NCBI GenBank assembly: GCA_021292165.1
Contig: CM037876.1
Coordinates: 116,627,379-116,691,378 of the forward strand
Origin: Shinisaurus crocodilurus
Taxonomy: Eukaryota > Chordata > Lepidosauria > Squamata > Shinisauridae
Direction of reading: 5' to 3'
Length of the DNA: 64,000 nt
In this document: one piece after another, positions 21,100 through 33,894 of the stretch
Layout of the letters: every line of letters starts with the position of its first letter
Numbering within the stretch: position 1 is the first letter of the stretch
Position numbers and translations under genes: made by a program
Notes under the pieces: generated by a model
Told to the model about the DNA's origin: nothing
Database searches by the model: none
What the model saw: the letters and a program-made list of their open reading frames with translations, nothing else

Positions 21100-21522
21100 T
21101 AAACGTTGTTGCCTCCATCACATGTAGTTTGGTCCTCAGTTTCATCACTCCATAGACTTGGATGGGATAGATACAGACCTGCTCCCACAACTCATGACCA
21201 CCAAGCCAAATGCAGCCCACCACTAGCCATGCAGGTGACCACTAAGGGAGAGGGCTTTTCAGTAGTGGCACCCCAGTTATGGTATACCCTTCCAAGAAAG
21301 ATTTGCCTAGCACCATCCCCATTATCTTTTCAGTACCAGGCAAAGACCTTTTGTATTTCCCTAGGCCTCTTAAATAGTCTGGGCCTCTCAATACTCTGTG
21401 TTTTAAATGTATTTTAGTTTTTAATAGTTTTGATTGCTTTATGTTGCATCTGTTTTGTGAGCTGCCCAGAGAACTTCTGTTATGGGGCAGTTATATAAAT
21501 ATAGTTAATGAATAAATAAATG
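21100..21522 (+). mobile_element. L2-type LINE 3' fragment
   Basis: GGGCTTTTCAGTAGTGGCAC and the following CCAGTTATGGTATACCCTTCC correspond to the S-V-x-A-P-x-L-W-x-x-L-P end of L2 ORF2. A 3' UTR ends TATAAATATAGTTAATGAA plus AATAAATAAA. 5'-truncated. Confidence 0.75.
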
Positions 21523-22795
21523 GATGTCTGCCCTTCAGCTTTCAGATAAAATATTGGACAAATTAAAAAGTGTGTGGATTTCTTTCTAGAAGTAAAAATG
21601 AGTTCAGATGTTCTTCTGCAAGAAATAGGCTAGTAAATGAACTTCACGAGGATGCCAATGAAGAGACAGAAAGGTCTGCCAAGAAAGTCTGCTGATACTA
21701 TGCAACCAAGCCAACTTTGTTCAGTGTGGGTTCAGGCAGAGGCATTGCTTGTTAGTTGCCACCTCTTCCAAAGGCAAAATGAAAAATATCTGACCGTATA
21801 TGTTAGGTCTTGTACATATATGGAAAAATAAAATTGTTCTTTGCTTTTTGTTGAATTAAATTAAAAACTACATCTAGGTAACAAACAAGCAAAAGATAGG
21901 CTCATTTAAACTGGGAGGATGGTGGCAGTCTTACATATTATGGGACAGGCAGAGCAATTGACTTAATCTATACTTCCCAGACTATAATATTACTACACAC
22001 AAGATAATCACATTTTTTCATTGCACAACCAAATGATATGTTTCCTTCACAAATGTATAGAAACAAAGAAAGATGAACAGAATATTGCTGGAAGCTGTTT
22101 TGTCATAATGAAACAGAGAAAATATTATATCGCTACAGTACTTATCTTTTCCTTTCTTGCTTTTTGTGATGCCCTGGTTATAGGCTACAATCCACTGAGC
22201 TCTCTGTGTGGCAGTAGACTGAAAAGTGAAACAACCAAATGCAACAAGAGGTATAGCATCCAGGTCAGAGAGAATCTGAGCAATTTTGTCTGCAGTGTCG
22301 TACATAATGGTCACAGCAGGCTGCTGATCTACAGGTGGGACGCCCCAGAATTTTATAGCCCAGGTACCACCTAGAACCATGTGACTGTGATGACTCCTTG
22401 TGGATGCCCTGGTGGTGGGAAACAAAGCCCTGTATGGCTCCATCAGTGCCCTGGCATAGTACTGTTTATTTACTCTGAGCTGTGTTTGGTCAGATTTGGC
22501 ATCAGTCTTCAGCTATCTGCACTTGTCTCCCCGGTCTCTTCTATTAAACCAGGGGGTTGGACACAGCAACGGTGGGGGACCCCTTAGAGAAAGACCTTTT
22601 GGAGTTACATGTTGATGGTCATGGTGACTGATCAATTTCCCAAAAGGCTATTGACGAAGCAGTCACTGCTAAGAACACCAGGTGAAGTCTCCTCCAGGAG
22701 TGCTCTGGAAACTGATGGGATCTGTAAATCTCCTGGGCCAAAGGAAAAATAAACTCTACACACTACACCAATCCCACTCATGTGACCACCTAGAC
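21523..22795. other. Intergenic or intronic, unassigned
   Basis: A 141-residue minus-strand frame spans 22018-22443. Its translation matches no family I recognise and has no visible domain, signal or splice context, so it is not called as a gene. No other structure seen. Confidence 0.4.
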
Positions 22796-22799
22796 AGAT

Positions 22800-23165
22800 A
22801 GTTCATAGAAATAATAGAAATCATAGAAAAGTAGAGTTGGAAAGGGCCTACCAGGCCATCGAGTCCAACCCCCTGCTCAATGCAGGAATCCAGGTCAAAG
22901 CATCCCTGACAGATGGCCGTCCAGCTGCACCTTGAATGCCTCCAGAGTGGGAGAGCCCACCACCTCCCTAGGTAGTTGGTTCCATTGTCTTATTGCTCTG
23001 ACAGTCAGGAAATTTTTCCTGATGTTTAGGTGGAATCTAGGTTCCTGTAACTTGAGCCCATTATTCCGTGTCCTGCAAACTGGGATGATCGAGAAAAGAT
23101 CCTGGCCCTCCTCTGTGTGACAACCCTTCAAGTACTGGAGGAGTGCAATCATATCTCCCGTCAGT
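22800..23165 (-). mobile_element. CR1 LINE 3' end, antisense
   Basis: The minus strand encodes the CR1 ORF2 carboxy-terminus (CRTRNNGLKLQEPRFHLNIR, then KNFLTVRAIRQWNQLP, then EVVGSPTLEAFK). It runs on through LDSMAL-type sequence to a TATGATTTCTATTATT end near 22800. The frame from 23248 to 22895 is open, so it is moderately young. It is 5'-truncated, as CR1 copies usually are. Confidence 0.92.
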
Positions 23166-23189
23166 TGTACCAGCAGCAAAACATGTTGC

Positions 23190-23515
23190 TCCTTACCTTT
23201 GGAATGCCCTTCCCAGGGAGGCCCACCTGATGCCTTCATCTCTATCATTTAGGTACCAGGCAAAAACTTTTCTTTCCCCAGGCTTTAAAGAACCATTAAT
23301 GTTACCTTTTTAAAACTTAGAACACTTTTTTTTACTGCCTATTTAAATGGAGCATTGTTGGTTTAATTTGTTGCATTACTTTGTGTGCTTTATTTTAGTA
23401 TTTTCTATTTTAAAAACTATCTATTTCTTGTCTCTTACTGCTTTATAAACTGCACTGGGAACATAAATTTATGTTGAAGGTGTGGGATATGAATTATGGA
23501 AATAAATAAAAATGT
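23190..23515 (+). mobile_element. L2-type LINE 3' end
   Basis: Starts TTTGGAATGCCCTTCCCAGG (W-N-A-L-P type) and runs through a T-rich 3' UTR to GGAAATAAATAAAAATG. Lies next to, and in opposite orientation to, the CR1 fragment at 22800. Confidence 0.75.
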
Positions 23516-26035
23516 AACAGTATAGTCTGTCCCAGTCAGGCTTGTTCTGTATTACAAACCAGGTTGACAGCTTCCTCAGCATTGCTGAAGAGAATGATGG
23601 TAGTTGAATAAAACCTGGAGGGTCTGTCAAAGTCAGATCCAGCCTATCTAGGGTTGGAGGGAGGATCAAAATAGGCCCAAATGATAAGTTGTTTACTGTT
23701 TTCTTTCTCCCTACCCAATGGCCTTTGTCCCATGGTAAATAACCCTACTCAAACAGAAATTCATCTACCATTTTGCTACCCATTCACCCAGCTTGGAAAT
23801 ATCTTTTTGGAATTCTTCACAATATACTTGGGACTTTATTATCCTCAACAATTTGACGTAATCCACAAATATGGTTACCCAATTTTTTGACCCAATGCCA
23901 GATAATTTCAGTAAATGTAATTATACTGGTTCCAATACGTGGCCCCAGTCTAAACTCTTCTGTACTATCCTTTTATTCCTACACTTTTTCTTTCCTTTTT
24001 TCCCTACATGAGGATCTGTGCTACCGTTCCATAACTGCAAACTTGAAGCGTTTTTGAAAATCAAATATTCTGTCTACTATAGGTCACCAGAAGAAATCAA
24101 AAACTCATTGACAGGGCTGAACAATAAATCCATTGACAGCTAGTTGTCAACTGGTTTCAAAGTAGTTGTGCACCAGTGAACACAAACAGCAACTCAATAG
24201 ATACAATTACCATCACAACAAAGGCCTTTATTGCTGCTAGCAGAATTATTACAGAGCAAATATATACTGGTATCAGGGGTTTGCTCTCAATCTGGTGTGC
24301 TGTGCATTCTGTACCCAAAAGCTAAGTGAAAAACTAAGTAGCAGATCCCCTTCCATTTACCTCGATAAGGCATGTTTTCCTGACCCTATTACACTACATA
24401 GCAGCTTTCATCTCTGCAATTCTTAAAATCTGTAGAATGCCATAGAACTTAAAGATTAGTTAATTAATTGGGTAACAGAGGAGCTACATCAGTGGCTGGT
24501 CACAACACTCATTTCTCAGAAGGCAAACTGGTGAGATAAAAAGAAAAGTAACTTGCCTAAGAACCTAAGTACAAGGCAAAGGTGGGGTCTGAGCTCCAAA
24601 ACACAAAACTACCCTTTGAAAGCCAAATACATAGGGTGCTGGAGGGTAAAACTTTGCTTTGTAGTATGGCAAACTCTCAGTTAATTTTTAAAAAAATCTT
24701 TAAAAAATGAAATTAAAATTAGGAGGGGCAGGAAGTCTGGTAAGTGCCAAGAAAGTGTCTGTGGGCACATTGGTGCCCACAGGCACAACAGTGGAGACCC
24801 AAAAGCTACGTTATTGGTCCAAGTCATGCAGAAGGAAGATGGGTTCAGGTGGTATATTTCTCATGTAACATTGGGCATTTCCAGTATTTAAAAGTGGGCA
24901 TTATTTATTTATAGTATTTGTATACTGCACCATATCTAATCATATTTTGCAACAGTGAACAATAACAAGATAAAAACAGATGAAGAATAAAAACAATGCA
25001 TAGAAAATAAGGTATCATTAAAACCGTGGCTGGTCACTCAATAAGGACAAGAATGTCTTCAGCAGGCGCTGAAAGCAATGCAATGTCGAAGCCCTGCCTG
25101 ATCTCCTCCATATTATATCTTGTTACCTATGCAAGATGGCCCAGATATAAAACTTAGAGTCTGTTACTGGAATTTTACAGCTTTACAAGATCATTCAGCC
25201 AACACCCAAGAAATATACTGTCTCCTATTATAAGAAGGAAAGTGAATTTCAGCATGACTGTCAGCTGATTGCCTATCCCTTTTTTCTTCAATGAAAAAGC
25301 CAACCCACAGCTAATTTACAGAGGCATTGAAATCAGGAACAGATTATCTTTATGTTAACCTAGCAAAATGACCATTATTATGATGGGTGGCTGTTTATGC
25401 AGAGGGAAGGCCTATATACTGTAGGGAGCAACGTGCGGAGGAGGAGGGGGCGGGGAAGGCACTCCATTGATCTTTGTGCTCTCTGCATAAGGAGAGGCAG
25501 TGAGTGAAACTGCCCCATCCCTCCTTCTGAGTGGAGGTCCGGTCCCCCTACAAGAGTGGCAGTGGGTGCTCAGCCACCTTCTGTTCATGTAAATTTTGCC
25601 TACATTTTGGAGGCGAGGAGGGACTGAAGAAGGGAACCTACTCTATGTATTTAGGCTCCTTGCATGACTTAGAACCCTGCACAACCAAAGTTCTAGATCA
25701 CACAGGGCCGATGCCTATAGAGTCAGTTCTCTGCTTCAGACCTTCTCCAACCCACGGAGGGAGGGCTGGGCAATGTGGAGATGCAGAGGGGGTGGGATCC
25801 CACTCGCACCCTCCCACCATTCTAGTCACCATGGAAGGGTCTGGGCACCCAAATAGGGCTTCTATCTTTCGGCATGGCCAGGGTTTACTCCCTCCCAGCT
25901 GTGTCCCAGATGGCATTTAGTTTGTCTCATGCAATTCCTGGAATAATTGACCCAGTTTTTTTCCCCTGGTGACGCTTGAGTTTGAGAGAATTTGGAAACT
26001 GGCTTTCATATGTATACCTGCAGATTCTCTTTTAA
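23516..26035. other. Mostly unique sequence
   Basis: Weak tRNA-SINE or MIR-like words occur at 24500-24590 (AAGTAACTTGCCTAAGAACC), and a LINE-tail-like segment at 24900-25020. A GC-box-like GAGGAGGGGGCGGGGAAGG sits at 25440-25460 but has no other promoter signs. No exon recognised. Confidence 0.4.
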
Positions 26036-26581
26036 AATCACTCCTGGGGGGCGGAGCCAGCCACCATGGCGGACTAGACGTTTGTTAGAATCCTCCCAAG
26101 ATGTTTGAACTATAAGTAATGATTTCATCCAGCAAATGATTTAACTTTGGTAAGAGTTTTTTTACTTATCATTTTGAATGTATACTGCTGACCTCCGGAG
26201 AGAGTTGTAGAGTTGTAGATGGATTTACGGCGCTGAAAGCGATTTGCAGAGCGTGGGAGGTGATAAGCCTCGCAGCACTAAACTTGTTGCTTCCCAGACT
26301 AGAACAAATGGAGGCTTGCAAAAAGGCAATTTTAATAAGGAGAGAAAGCGTATGCCTTCTGATTAAGGTCTTAAATGCGGAGTGGACGGGAAAAAGGCAA
26401 AAAACAACAACCAAGCGTTCCTGTTTGGAATTGTCCTGAAAGAGCTCATCCTTCTGACCACAGCCTCTCTAGGCTTCAAAGAGTCGAGAGAGGTGAACTG
26501 GAGGAGGGAAGCGGGACTAGAAAAGGAACGGAATTTAAAAAAACAGGGTCTCGTCTCTGCGGTAGTAGAGATAAATTAATT

Positions 26582-27481
26582 ATGGCTGAGAGAAAAGACG
26601 CCAGATCGGGTGCTAAGATGGCGGATGCCAAAGAGAAAGCAACTCCGTCTTCTCCGGAAAAAAACCCCTCAGAAGTACAGACCACAGAAATGGAGGCAAT
26701 TCTCTCTCGTTTTGCAGACAAAATTAGTGGGGAAATATCTCAACTTAAAGGAGAAGTTCTACAGGTTCAGCAGGGTTTGAAGGCAGGATTCCAGAAAGTT
26801 GAAGAGGATTTTAAGCAATTGAAACAGGAAGTCAAGATCTTGGATGACAAAGTGGAGGATGTACAGCAGGAATTTCAAAGTAAAAGTCAGCAACAAGATT
26901 TAAGATTTGATGCACTGGAGTTACAAATGATTAATATCCAAGACAGAGCGAGGCGGTCTAATATTCGTATACGCCTTTTCCCACATGTTAGTGTGGAGGA
27001 TGGGAAAAATTTGAGAGGAATAATTTTGAAATGGTTTTGTGAGATTGCCCCAGAATTGGATTGGATTGAGCAAGACTTGGAAAGGGTCCATAGAGTTTCA
27101 AGAAGAAGGGGGGGGGGGCTTACCCCCAGTGACATTGTTGTGTGTTTTGCCAGTTTTTATAAAAAAGAATTGTTCACCCAAATTTTGAAGAAACGTCCAG
27201 AACAACTGCAATATCAAAGTACTCCAGTCCAAATTTTTAATGATTTGTGTCAGCAAACAATTGACTGGAGACGCAGTGTGAAGCCATGTACTGCAGTCTT
27301 GTCCAAGAATGGAATCAGATAGAACTGGGGCTATCCTGTGATGTGTTTTTTTATGATCAAAAACAAGAGATACAAGATAACATCCTGTATACAAGGAATG
27401 GATCTTTTGGAAGAACTGGGATTGACGGCAGGAACCTCGAGCGATGCGGAGGTGCAGCTGTTGGAAGGAGCAGCTAAGTAA
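26582..27481 (+). pseudogene. L1 ORF1 protein, one nonsense codon
   Basis: From the ATG at 26582 the frame encodes an acidic and basic N-terminus, a coiled coil (roughly residues 35-115, heptads around EISQLKGEVLQVQQGLK), then the RRM region with NIQDRARRSNIRIRLFP and the carboxy-terminal domain (ILKKRPEQLQYQSTPVQIFN). A TAG at 27320-27322 interrupts it after NGIR. The same frame continues as NWGYPVMCFFMIKN to TAA at 27479-27481, giving 299 codons in all, close to the usual L1 ORF1p length. ORF1p is the RNA-binding trimeric chaperone of the L1 particle. An upstream in-frame ATG at 26375 would add an implausible leader. Confidence 0.88.
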
Positions 27482-28018
27482 GAGAAATATGGAAGGAAAA
27501 AGTTTATGTGGTGGTGAGGAGAAGAACAGAAGAGAAGGTGATTGTGCAAATAACTGGAAGGAACTGAAAGAGGAGTTTTTCTTAATGGAGTTGCGATGTT
27601 TTTTTTCGTTTGCTTGTTTGTTTTTGTTTTTTTCCCTCCTTTAAAAGAAGAAAAGAAAAAGAAGAAAAGGAAAAAGAAAAGAAAAAAAGTTTTTTGTGTG
27701 CTTTTAATATTTGTTTAATATTAGTCTTTATTTTCTCTCTCTTTTTTCTTTCTCGGTTTTTTCCTTTATATTTTGCTTTTTGTTTTCATTTTAATAAGTA
27801 TATATAATAATTAATAATGTTATTGTTTTACTTTTATTTATTTATTTTTTTTAAGGGTATTAACCTGGATGAATAAGGATAAAAGATTAATTGGGAGGGA
27901 TCTACGGGTCAGTTGCTTGGTGAGTGGGTTTGTCTCCCCCCCTTTTTGTTGGCGTGGCAGGCTGGGTCATGAAGACTTTCTTCAAGGCTGGTAAGGGGGA
28001 GAATGCTTATATATGTAG

Positions 28019-30389
28019 GAAAAAACAAGAACAGTTTACGAAAAATTAGAAGGGGAGATTAGGGATTTGGAAATGAAGTTTTTGAAGGAAAGGGAGAACA
28101 AGGTCTTTGCTGAATTACAAGCTAAAAGGAAAGAGCTGGAAAAGAAAGATTTGGAAAAAGTTCAGAGAAACTTGATTTATTTGAAAAGAGAGTTTTTTGA
28201 AAATAGTAATAAGAATTCAAAAATGTTAGCAAGATCCACACAAAAAAAGAAAGAAAAAAGTATAGTTGGGGTAATTAAAGATAAAAAAGGGAAAGGACAT
28301 AATTTAATGCAGGATAAATTAAAAATATTTTATGAATTTTATTCAGAATTGTATAAGGCCGGAGATTGTACGGAAGAGAGGATTAATGAGTATATAGGAA
28401 AGCATTTTAAGATTAGACTAGTGGATGAAGATAGAAAAATTATGGAACAACCTTTTTCAGAATTGGAAATAGAATATGCAATAAATAAACTGAAAGAGGG
28501 TAAGACCCCTGGACTGGATGGTTTAGGGGCTGGATACTACAAGGTTTTTAAGAAAATGTTGGTTCCAAGACTAAAGAGGTTATTTAATGATATTTTTTTG
28601 GAGGGAGGAGAGATCCCCTCTTCATGGAAGCAATCTAAGATTATTTTAATCCCGAAGCCAGAGAAGGACTTAACGGAGCCAGGTTCCTATAGACCCATTT
28701 CCTTAATAAATCAAGATGCAAAATTGATGACAGCAATATTAGCGAGAAGGATGAACAAGTTTATTACTAAATATGTCGGGATAGACCAATGTGATTTTAT
28801 GCAAGGAAGACAAATGGCAGATTTAACAAGAAGAGTTTTAAATATAATATATTTAATAAAGAAAAATAAATTGAGAGCAGGGGTAATAGCGTTAGATATT
28901 TTCAAAGCCTTTGATTGCATGGAATGGCCAGCATTAAAAAGTTTAATTAAAATTATGGGGTTTGGAGAAAGATTTAGAGGAGTAGTTAATCAATTGTATT
29001 CAAAAAATGTTCCATCAGTTGTAGTAAATGATGGTTTAACAGAGCAAATTTACCTAGGTCGAGGAACTAGACAAGGATGTCCCCTTTCGCCTATTTTGTT
29101 TGCATTGGTAATGGAGATTTTAGCAAATGTATTTAGAGAAGATAGAAATATAGGTGGGATAGGGATTAGGAAGAAGATAAAAATAAATCTTTTTGCAGAT
29201 GATACTCTTTTGACAATTGAAAACCCTATGGAAAATATGGATAGAGTGGAGAATCATTTAAAGGAGTTCGGGGAAGTAACGGGGCTACAGATTAATTGGG
29301 ATAAATCTAAATTTTTGTTGTTTAACTATAGTAAAAGAGAAGAGATTGAAATGTGTAAAAAAATAAAGTAATTATAAGATTAATAATGTAATTAAATATT
29401 TAGGAATTGTAATTCCAAAAGATATAGATAAATTGGGAGACCAGAATTATAGGAAATTAAAGAATGAGGTAAAGAATAAAATAGAGGAGTATAAAAAAAT
29501 TGGACTTTCCTGGTTTGGTAGAATTGCTTTGATTAAAATGAAGATTTTGCCAAAGATAAAAATTTTATTTCGGATGATACCAAGTGCGATATCAGATAAG
29601 GAACTTAAAGATTGGCAATCAATTATTAATACATATTGTAATGGAGGGAAAAAATCTAGGATGACTAAAACAAGATGGTATAAAGCACAAAAAGTAGGGG
29701 GTTTGGGTTTGCCGAATTTAAAATGGTATTATATAGCGAATCAATTAAGACATATAGTGGATATTATAGCACGCCCTAAAGAAATAATGTGGTTGGAGTT
29801 AGAAACATGTGAACTACGTAGTACTTTGGGGAATATTTTTTTTCAAAAAAATAATAATAAATTGATAAAAAATATAGACAACCCTTTTCTAAGAAATTTG
29901 TTAATGATTTGGGGTACTATGAAGAGCATATTTATACCAGGGATATCTCCATTAACTCCGGTGGTAGCTCTTAAGGATTTTCCTGAAAACTTAAGATCAG
30001 AGCTGGAGGGTAAACTAAGAGAAGAAAGGGTTATTAGGTTGACCGATTGGGTGGAAAAGATGGGGACTAGAGATCAAATAATGGAAATTGTTGGGAGAAG
30101 AAGATTATCGAGTTTAAATTTACTACAGTTAGAACAGTGGTCGAAGAAATGGAAAAGGAAAACTGAGTACGAGAGAGATTTAACTAATTTTGAAAAGATG
30201 GTCATGTCTAGAGACGGCCTACCAGGTAATGCATCAACAAGAGGTATAACAAGGGATTTATATAGATTGATCCCAAAAGCAAAAGAACAAGAGGATCAGC
30301 TTAAAACTGTATGGGATAATGAATTTTCTGGGCAGTTGACCACCCCAGAGGGACCTCCTCTCTTCAGCAGGGAGGTGAGACTTAAGTGA
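28019..30389 (+). pseudogene. L1 ORF2, reverse transcriptase; endonuclease deleted
   Basis: The frame opens after a stop near 28018 inside the linker that follows the endonuclease, so the first 240 or so residues are gone. The reverse transcriptase is complete, with KTPGLDG, YRPISLI, ALDIFKAFD, RQGCPLSPILFAL and the catalytic FADD (29192-29203). At 29371 a TAA ends the frame. The coding continues in another frame as KYLGIVIPKDID through to 30389, so a single frameshift separates the two parts. The carboxy-terminal CX3CX7HX4C region present in the 59.3 kb copy is absent here. Inactive for retrotransposition. Confidence 0.88.
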
Positions 30390-30403
30390 TGGGGGACTCT
30401 TTA

Positions 30404-30821
30404 CATGATGAAAAGTTTGAGGAACATATATAAATATTACATGACTCTGCAGAACAAATTACTGGTATATGATTAGGTAATTGCTAGGAACAGATGTTAA
30501 GAGAGTGATGTCATCTGATTGGCATTCTAAAAACCTCTTGCCACTTGTAACCTTACATAAATGAGGTCTAGGGAATGAACAGCCGAAGCACCGTCAGTAG
30601 AATTAATATTGATATTGGCATGGATCCAGAGAAGTAGCAGGTTGCTTCCACTCCTTCGTGGGGTCTTCCCAGGTTCTCCCTTCCAGCAGCAATGTCCCTT
30701 GTCCCTTAAAAGCTGCTGCAAAAGGTCAGGGGCCTTCCAGAGTAGCATCCTTTGTAGCATAAGAAGCTGCTGCTGGACAGCACAGGCTTCTCTGGATACA
30801 AGCCGCTGAACATTACACATA
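30404..30821. other. Unassigned segment between L1 and CR1
   Basis: Includes CTGGACAGCACAGGCTTCTC and other non-repetitive words, with weak similarity to nothing I recognise. It abuts the CR1 fragment without a visible junction signal. Confidence 0.35.
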
Positions 30822-31097
30822 TTTCCAGTTTGCAGGACACGGAATAATGGGTTCAAGTTACAGGAACCCAGATTCCACCTAAACATCAGGAAAAAATTCC
30901 TGACTGTCAGAGCAATAAGACAATGGAATCAACTACCTAGCGAGGTGGTGGGCTCTCCCACTCTGGAGGCATTCAAGGTGCAGCTGGACAGCCATCTGTC
31001 AGGGATGCTTTGACCTGGATTCCTGCATTGAGCAGGGGGTTGGACTCGATGGCCTTGTAGGCCCCTTCCAACTCTACGTTTTCTATGATTCTATGAT
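30822..31097 (+). mobile_element. CR1 LINE 3' end
   Basis: TTTGCAGGACACGGAATAAT through CCTGCATTGAGCAGGGGGTT to TTCTATGATTCTATGAT, the characteristic CR1 3' terminus with its 8-bp ATTCTATG repeat. It is near-identical in sequence to the ends at 22800 (inverted) and 58350, indicating a recent CR1 subfamily. Confidence 0.94.
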
Positions 31098-31146
31098 ATA
31101 CTGGAATGGGTATTGTTCTGGCACATGTGAATGTATGGATCTAAGT

Positions 31147-31263
31147 CAGCCTGGTGCCCTCCAGATGTTTTGGACCACCGCTCCTGACCATTGGCCATAC
31201 TGGATAGGGCTGTTGGAAGTTGAAGTCCAATACGTCTGGAGGGCACCAGGTTAGGGAAGGCTG
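31147..31263. mobile_element. hAT-like MITE, CTCCAGATGTTTTGGAC family
   Basis: Starts CAGCCTGGTGCCCTCCAGAT and ends GGAGGGCACCAGG...GGCTG. Flanks ATCTAAGT (31139-31146) and ATTTAAGT (31264-31271) are an 8-bp duplication with one mismatch. Confidence 0.9.
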
Positions 31264-31271
31264 ATTTAAGT

Positions 31272-33540
31272 GCTTTGCAAGCACTTTGAGGCTCGGGGGC
31301 AGGGAGGGGCACACACAAATGTTAATCAATGTTATTATCACATGAAATCACATTTCAAACATTCCACAAATACAGGTGATCTAATGGCATTTCAATATCT
31401 AGAGACAGAGAATAACAAATAGGAACCTAACAACAGCTAGTCAACTTGTGCAAATGAGCTTTACTATGTTCCAAAGAGATGGGATTCAGAGAATAAACTA
31501 AGCTACAAGTTGCCATACAATGATGATCACAGCCTTGGAAGGATGAGTCAGAAGGTGCCATTATGCTTTTCTTCCTCTACATTTATGAGTCCCACCAATA
31601 TACTGAACTTTCTGCATGTTAAAAATAATTATTCACCTCCACCTTTACTGTTGATGTTTATATCCTACCCCAGTTGAAATGGTCTGAGTGGCTCATGAGT
31701 AACTATGATGCTGATGGGTCTATGGAGCTTAAAGAGCTTATACCAACAGAAGCAGGCCAGAGGATGTTGGCCTCATTCCCTATGGATAAGCTGTGAATTA
31801 GAATGACACCTCTCTCTCTCTCTGTTATGGAATGGAAATAAACATGGAATGGAATCAACTTTGCAGTGCTGTTTTCAGATATTCAACCTTGATGTTAGAC
31901 AAATTCACATATGCACATACATCACTCAATGCCTACAACGTCCAAGTTGGGAAAGATGTGGGAAGAGCCATCCAAATTCAACAACATAGAGGGCTTTTAT
32001 ATCACTTGGCAGCACTAAACACACAATACTTTTAATGGAGGCAATTTGTAGTTCCAGCTATGGACCATCACATGACAGATAATCTAGTGATGAGACATCA
32101 ATGCACATGTATTTTTATAACAGCCTGTAGCTTCATCCCTTCATCTGTCTCTTCAGTCTATAGCAATTTTCAGTATGCTATATATCGATATATCACAAGA
32201 TTTAGATTCAATTGAACATTTAACTGTAAACAAAAAACAATATAACCATCACTGTACTAATACTAATATTAGTACTAAGATAGAATTACCTAACAGCACA
32301 ATCCCATATACATCTACTCAGAAGTAAGTTGAGTTCAATGGGTCTTACTCCCAGGTAAATTGGTATAGGATTTCAACCTTAGGCTTATTTCTAACTGAAT
32401 ATGCATAGGACTGTGCTGTGTCAGTCTACTTTCTCAGGTGAGAGTTTGTTTTTAACTAACAGTGCATAACTCCACCTCCATGTTTGGCGAATGGAGGAGT
32501 TAAAGAAGTTAAATATGACCAGGCTGCTTCAGCCAGTGTAATAATTAATCAGGTTGGCATTTACATTGTCAGATGTATTTGTCATAGTTAACGCGTCAGT
32601 GATCTCCCATCCACACATATTAGTAAATATTGTTTCACACTTTCTGCATGCTCAACCTAATATTTATGCATTATGTATACCAACTTTGTAAGTTTTCTAC
32701 ACAGATAAAAAAAATTTTTTTAACGTAATCAAAAATACAGTAAGTCTTAAACGTGATATAAAAACAAAGTCAAACTAAAAAAAGGAAAGGTGGGTAGATA
32801 GATAGAACCACTATCAGACTCAAAACTGATGTTAAAAAGTGTGCCTTTTCGCATTAGAACAATACCACAAACCACACCATGGCTTAGTGTTGTGTGAGAA
32901 CCAGGCCATTAATACTCATTGTGTAAACTTTGTGGACCTGCTAATATAGGGTATGTCTGCATGATTTGGAAAGAGGGCAGATATGCTTCTGTCTGCTGTG
33001 CATCCACTCACATACAGCAGAGACTTCAGTTATGCAGGTCCCTTACCTAACTCCAGTACAGAAGGGCGAGACAAAACAATGCATCAGGCGTACACAACTT
33101 GTGACTAACTGAGCTGCCAAAAACCTCCTATGTTTGCTGGCAGCCTGAAATCACACAAAAAATGGGTGGCGGGATAATAATATATTGCTGGTGTGTTGCA
33201 TTTGGATGGATGCGTCACATGTTGTAGAGGCTAGTGTACATTTATGAGTCCCACCAATTAACATTAGCATTAAACAATGAAATACTTTTTTCTAATGGAG
33301 CCCTGGAACCATAGCAAAGTACAGTCCCTGAAGACGTCTGTATACATGTCTAGAAATGATTTTCATTTTAGAATTACAATCATTAGGAGCACTGCAGAGA
33401 GAAAGAGGCAAACTAAGCTAATCATGTATCTCTTAAATATAATTACTTCATAAATGCCAAACTTCCGAGGAGCCCCAAGTAGTGCTTTAGTCTCCCTGGC
33501 TAAAACACTGACCCAACTGGGTAGGTCAGATCAAGCAATA
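31272..33540. other. Mostly unique AT-rich sequence
   Basis: Apart from the MITE at 32294-32385 and a (TC)n run near 31810, no exon or element was recognised. Confidence 0.4.
32294..32385. mobile_element. piggyBac-like palindromic MITE remnant
   Basis: Reads CACAATCCCATATACATC, CTACTCAGAAGTAAG, CTTACTCCCAGGTAAAT and TATAGGATTTCAACC, a near-palindrome. The copy at 41655 has the same words. The best-bounded relative (45435-45566) has TTAA on both sides, the piggyBac target. Here the flanks are CTAA and CTTA, so decayed. Confidence 0.65.
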
Positions 33541-33543
33541 GAG

Positions 33544-33894
33544 CAGGGGTGGGCAATGGGGAGATGGCGCACCTGCGGACAACTTTCTTGGCATACGCCA
33601 AGGTGCCCTCTCCCCACACACACTTAAAAAAAAAAAAAAAGGCAACACACATTTTCTTACCAGCAGCTGGGATTGCTGTGAAAGAGATTTCTGTTGGTGC
33701 TGAAATCTGTGGATTCAAAGGAGTCTTTTAGTGTGCTGGAGAGCTCAGCCCTTGCCTCTGACTACTACTCAGGCTTTTGTGCAGGTTACTTGTCCTTTGC
33801 CACACCTCCCATGACAGCCATTTTGTGATGGTGCCCAGGACAATTTCTCAAATTTACAAATGTGCCCTCAGCCCAAAAAGGTTGGCTACCCCTG
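33544..33894. mobile_element. hAT-like element, CAGGGGTGGGCAA family, 351 bp
   Basis: Ends are CAGGGGTGGGCAA and TTGGCTACCCCTG, imperfect inverted repeats of about 13 bp. Flanks CAATAGAG and TGATGGAG share five of eight bases and may be a decayed target duplication. It contains a poly-A run at 33627-33641. No transposase. Confidence 0.7.

Larger units (their letters stand above)
26041..30403 (+). mobile_element. L1 LINE, long but defective copy
   Basis: The 5' end (GGGGGGCGGAGCCAGCCACC then ATGGCGGACTAG) resembles the start of vertebrate L1 5' UTRs. It is followed by ORF1 (26582-27481), an AT-rich inter-ORF region with long T- and A/G-runs, and most of ORF2. The ORF2 endonuclease is deleted at about 28018, ORF2 has a frameshift near 29371, and the carboxy-terminal cysteine-histidine region is missing. 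The element gives way to other sequence shortly after 30389. No target duplication was found, consistent with later deletion at its right end. Confidence 0.9.

Noticed and set aside
22018..22443. 141-codon minus-strand frame as a gene
   Set aside because: No recognisable domain, no splice or promoter context, and no family resemblance by eye.
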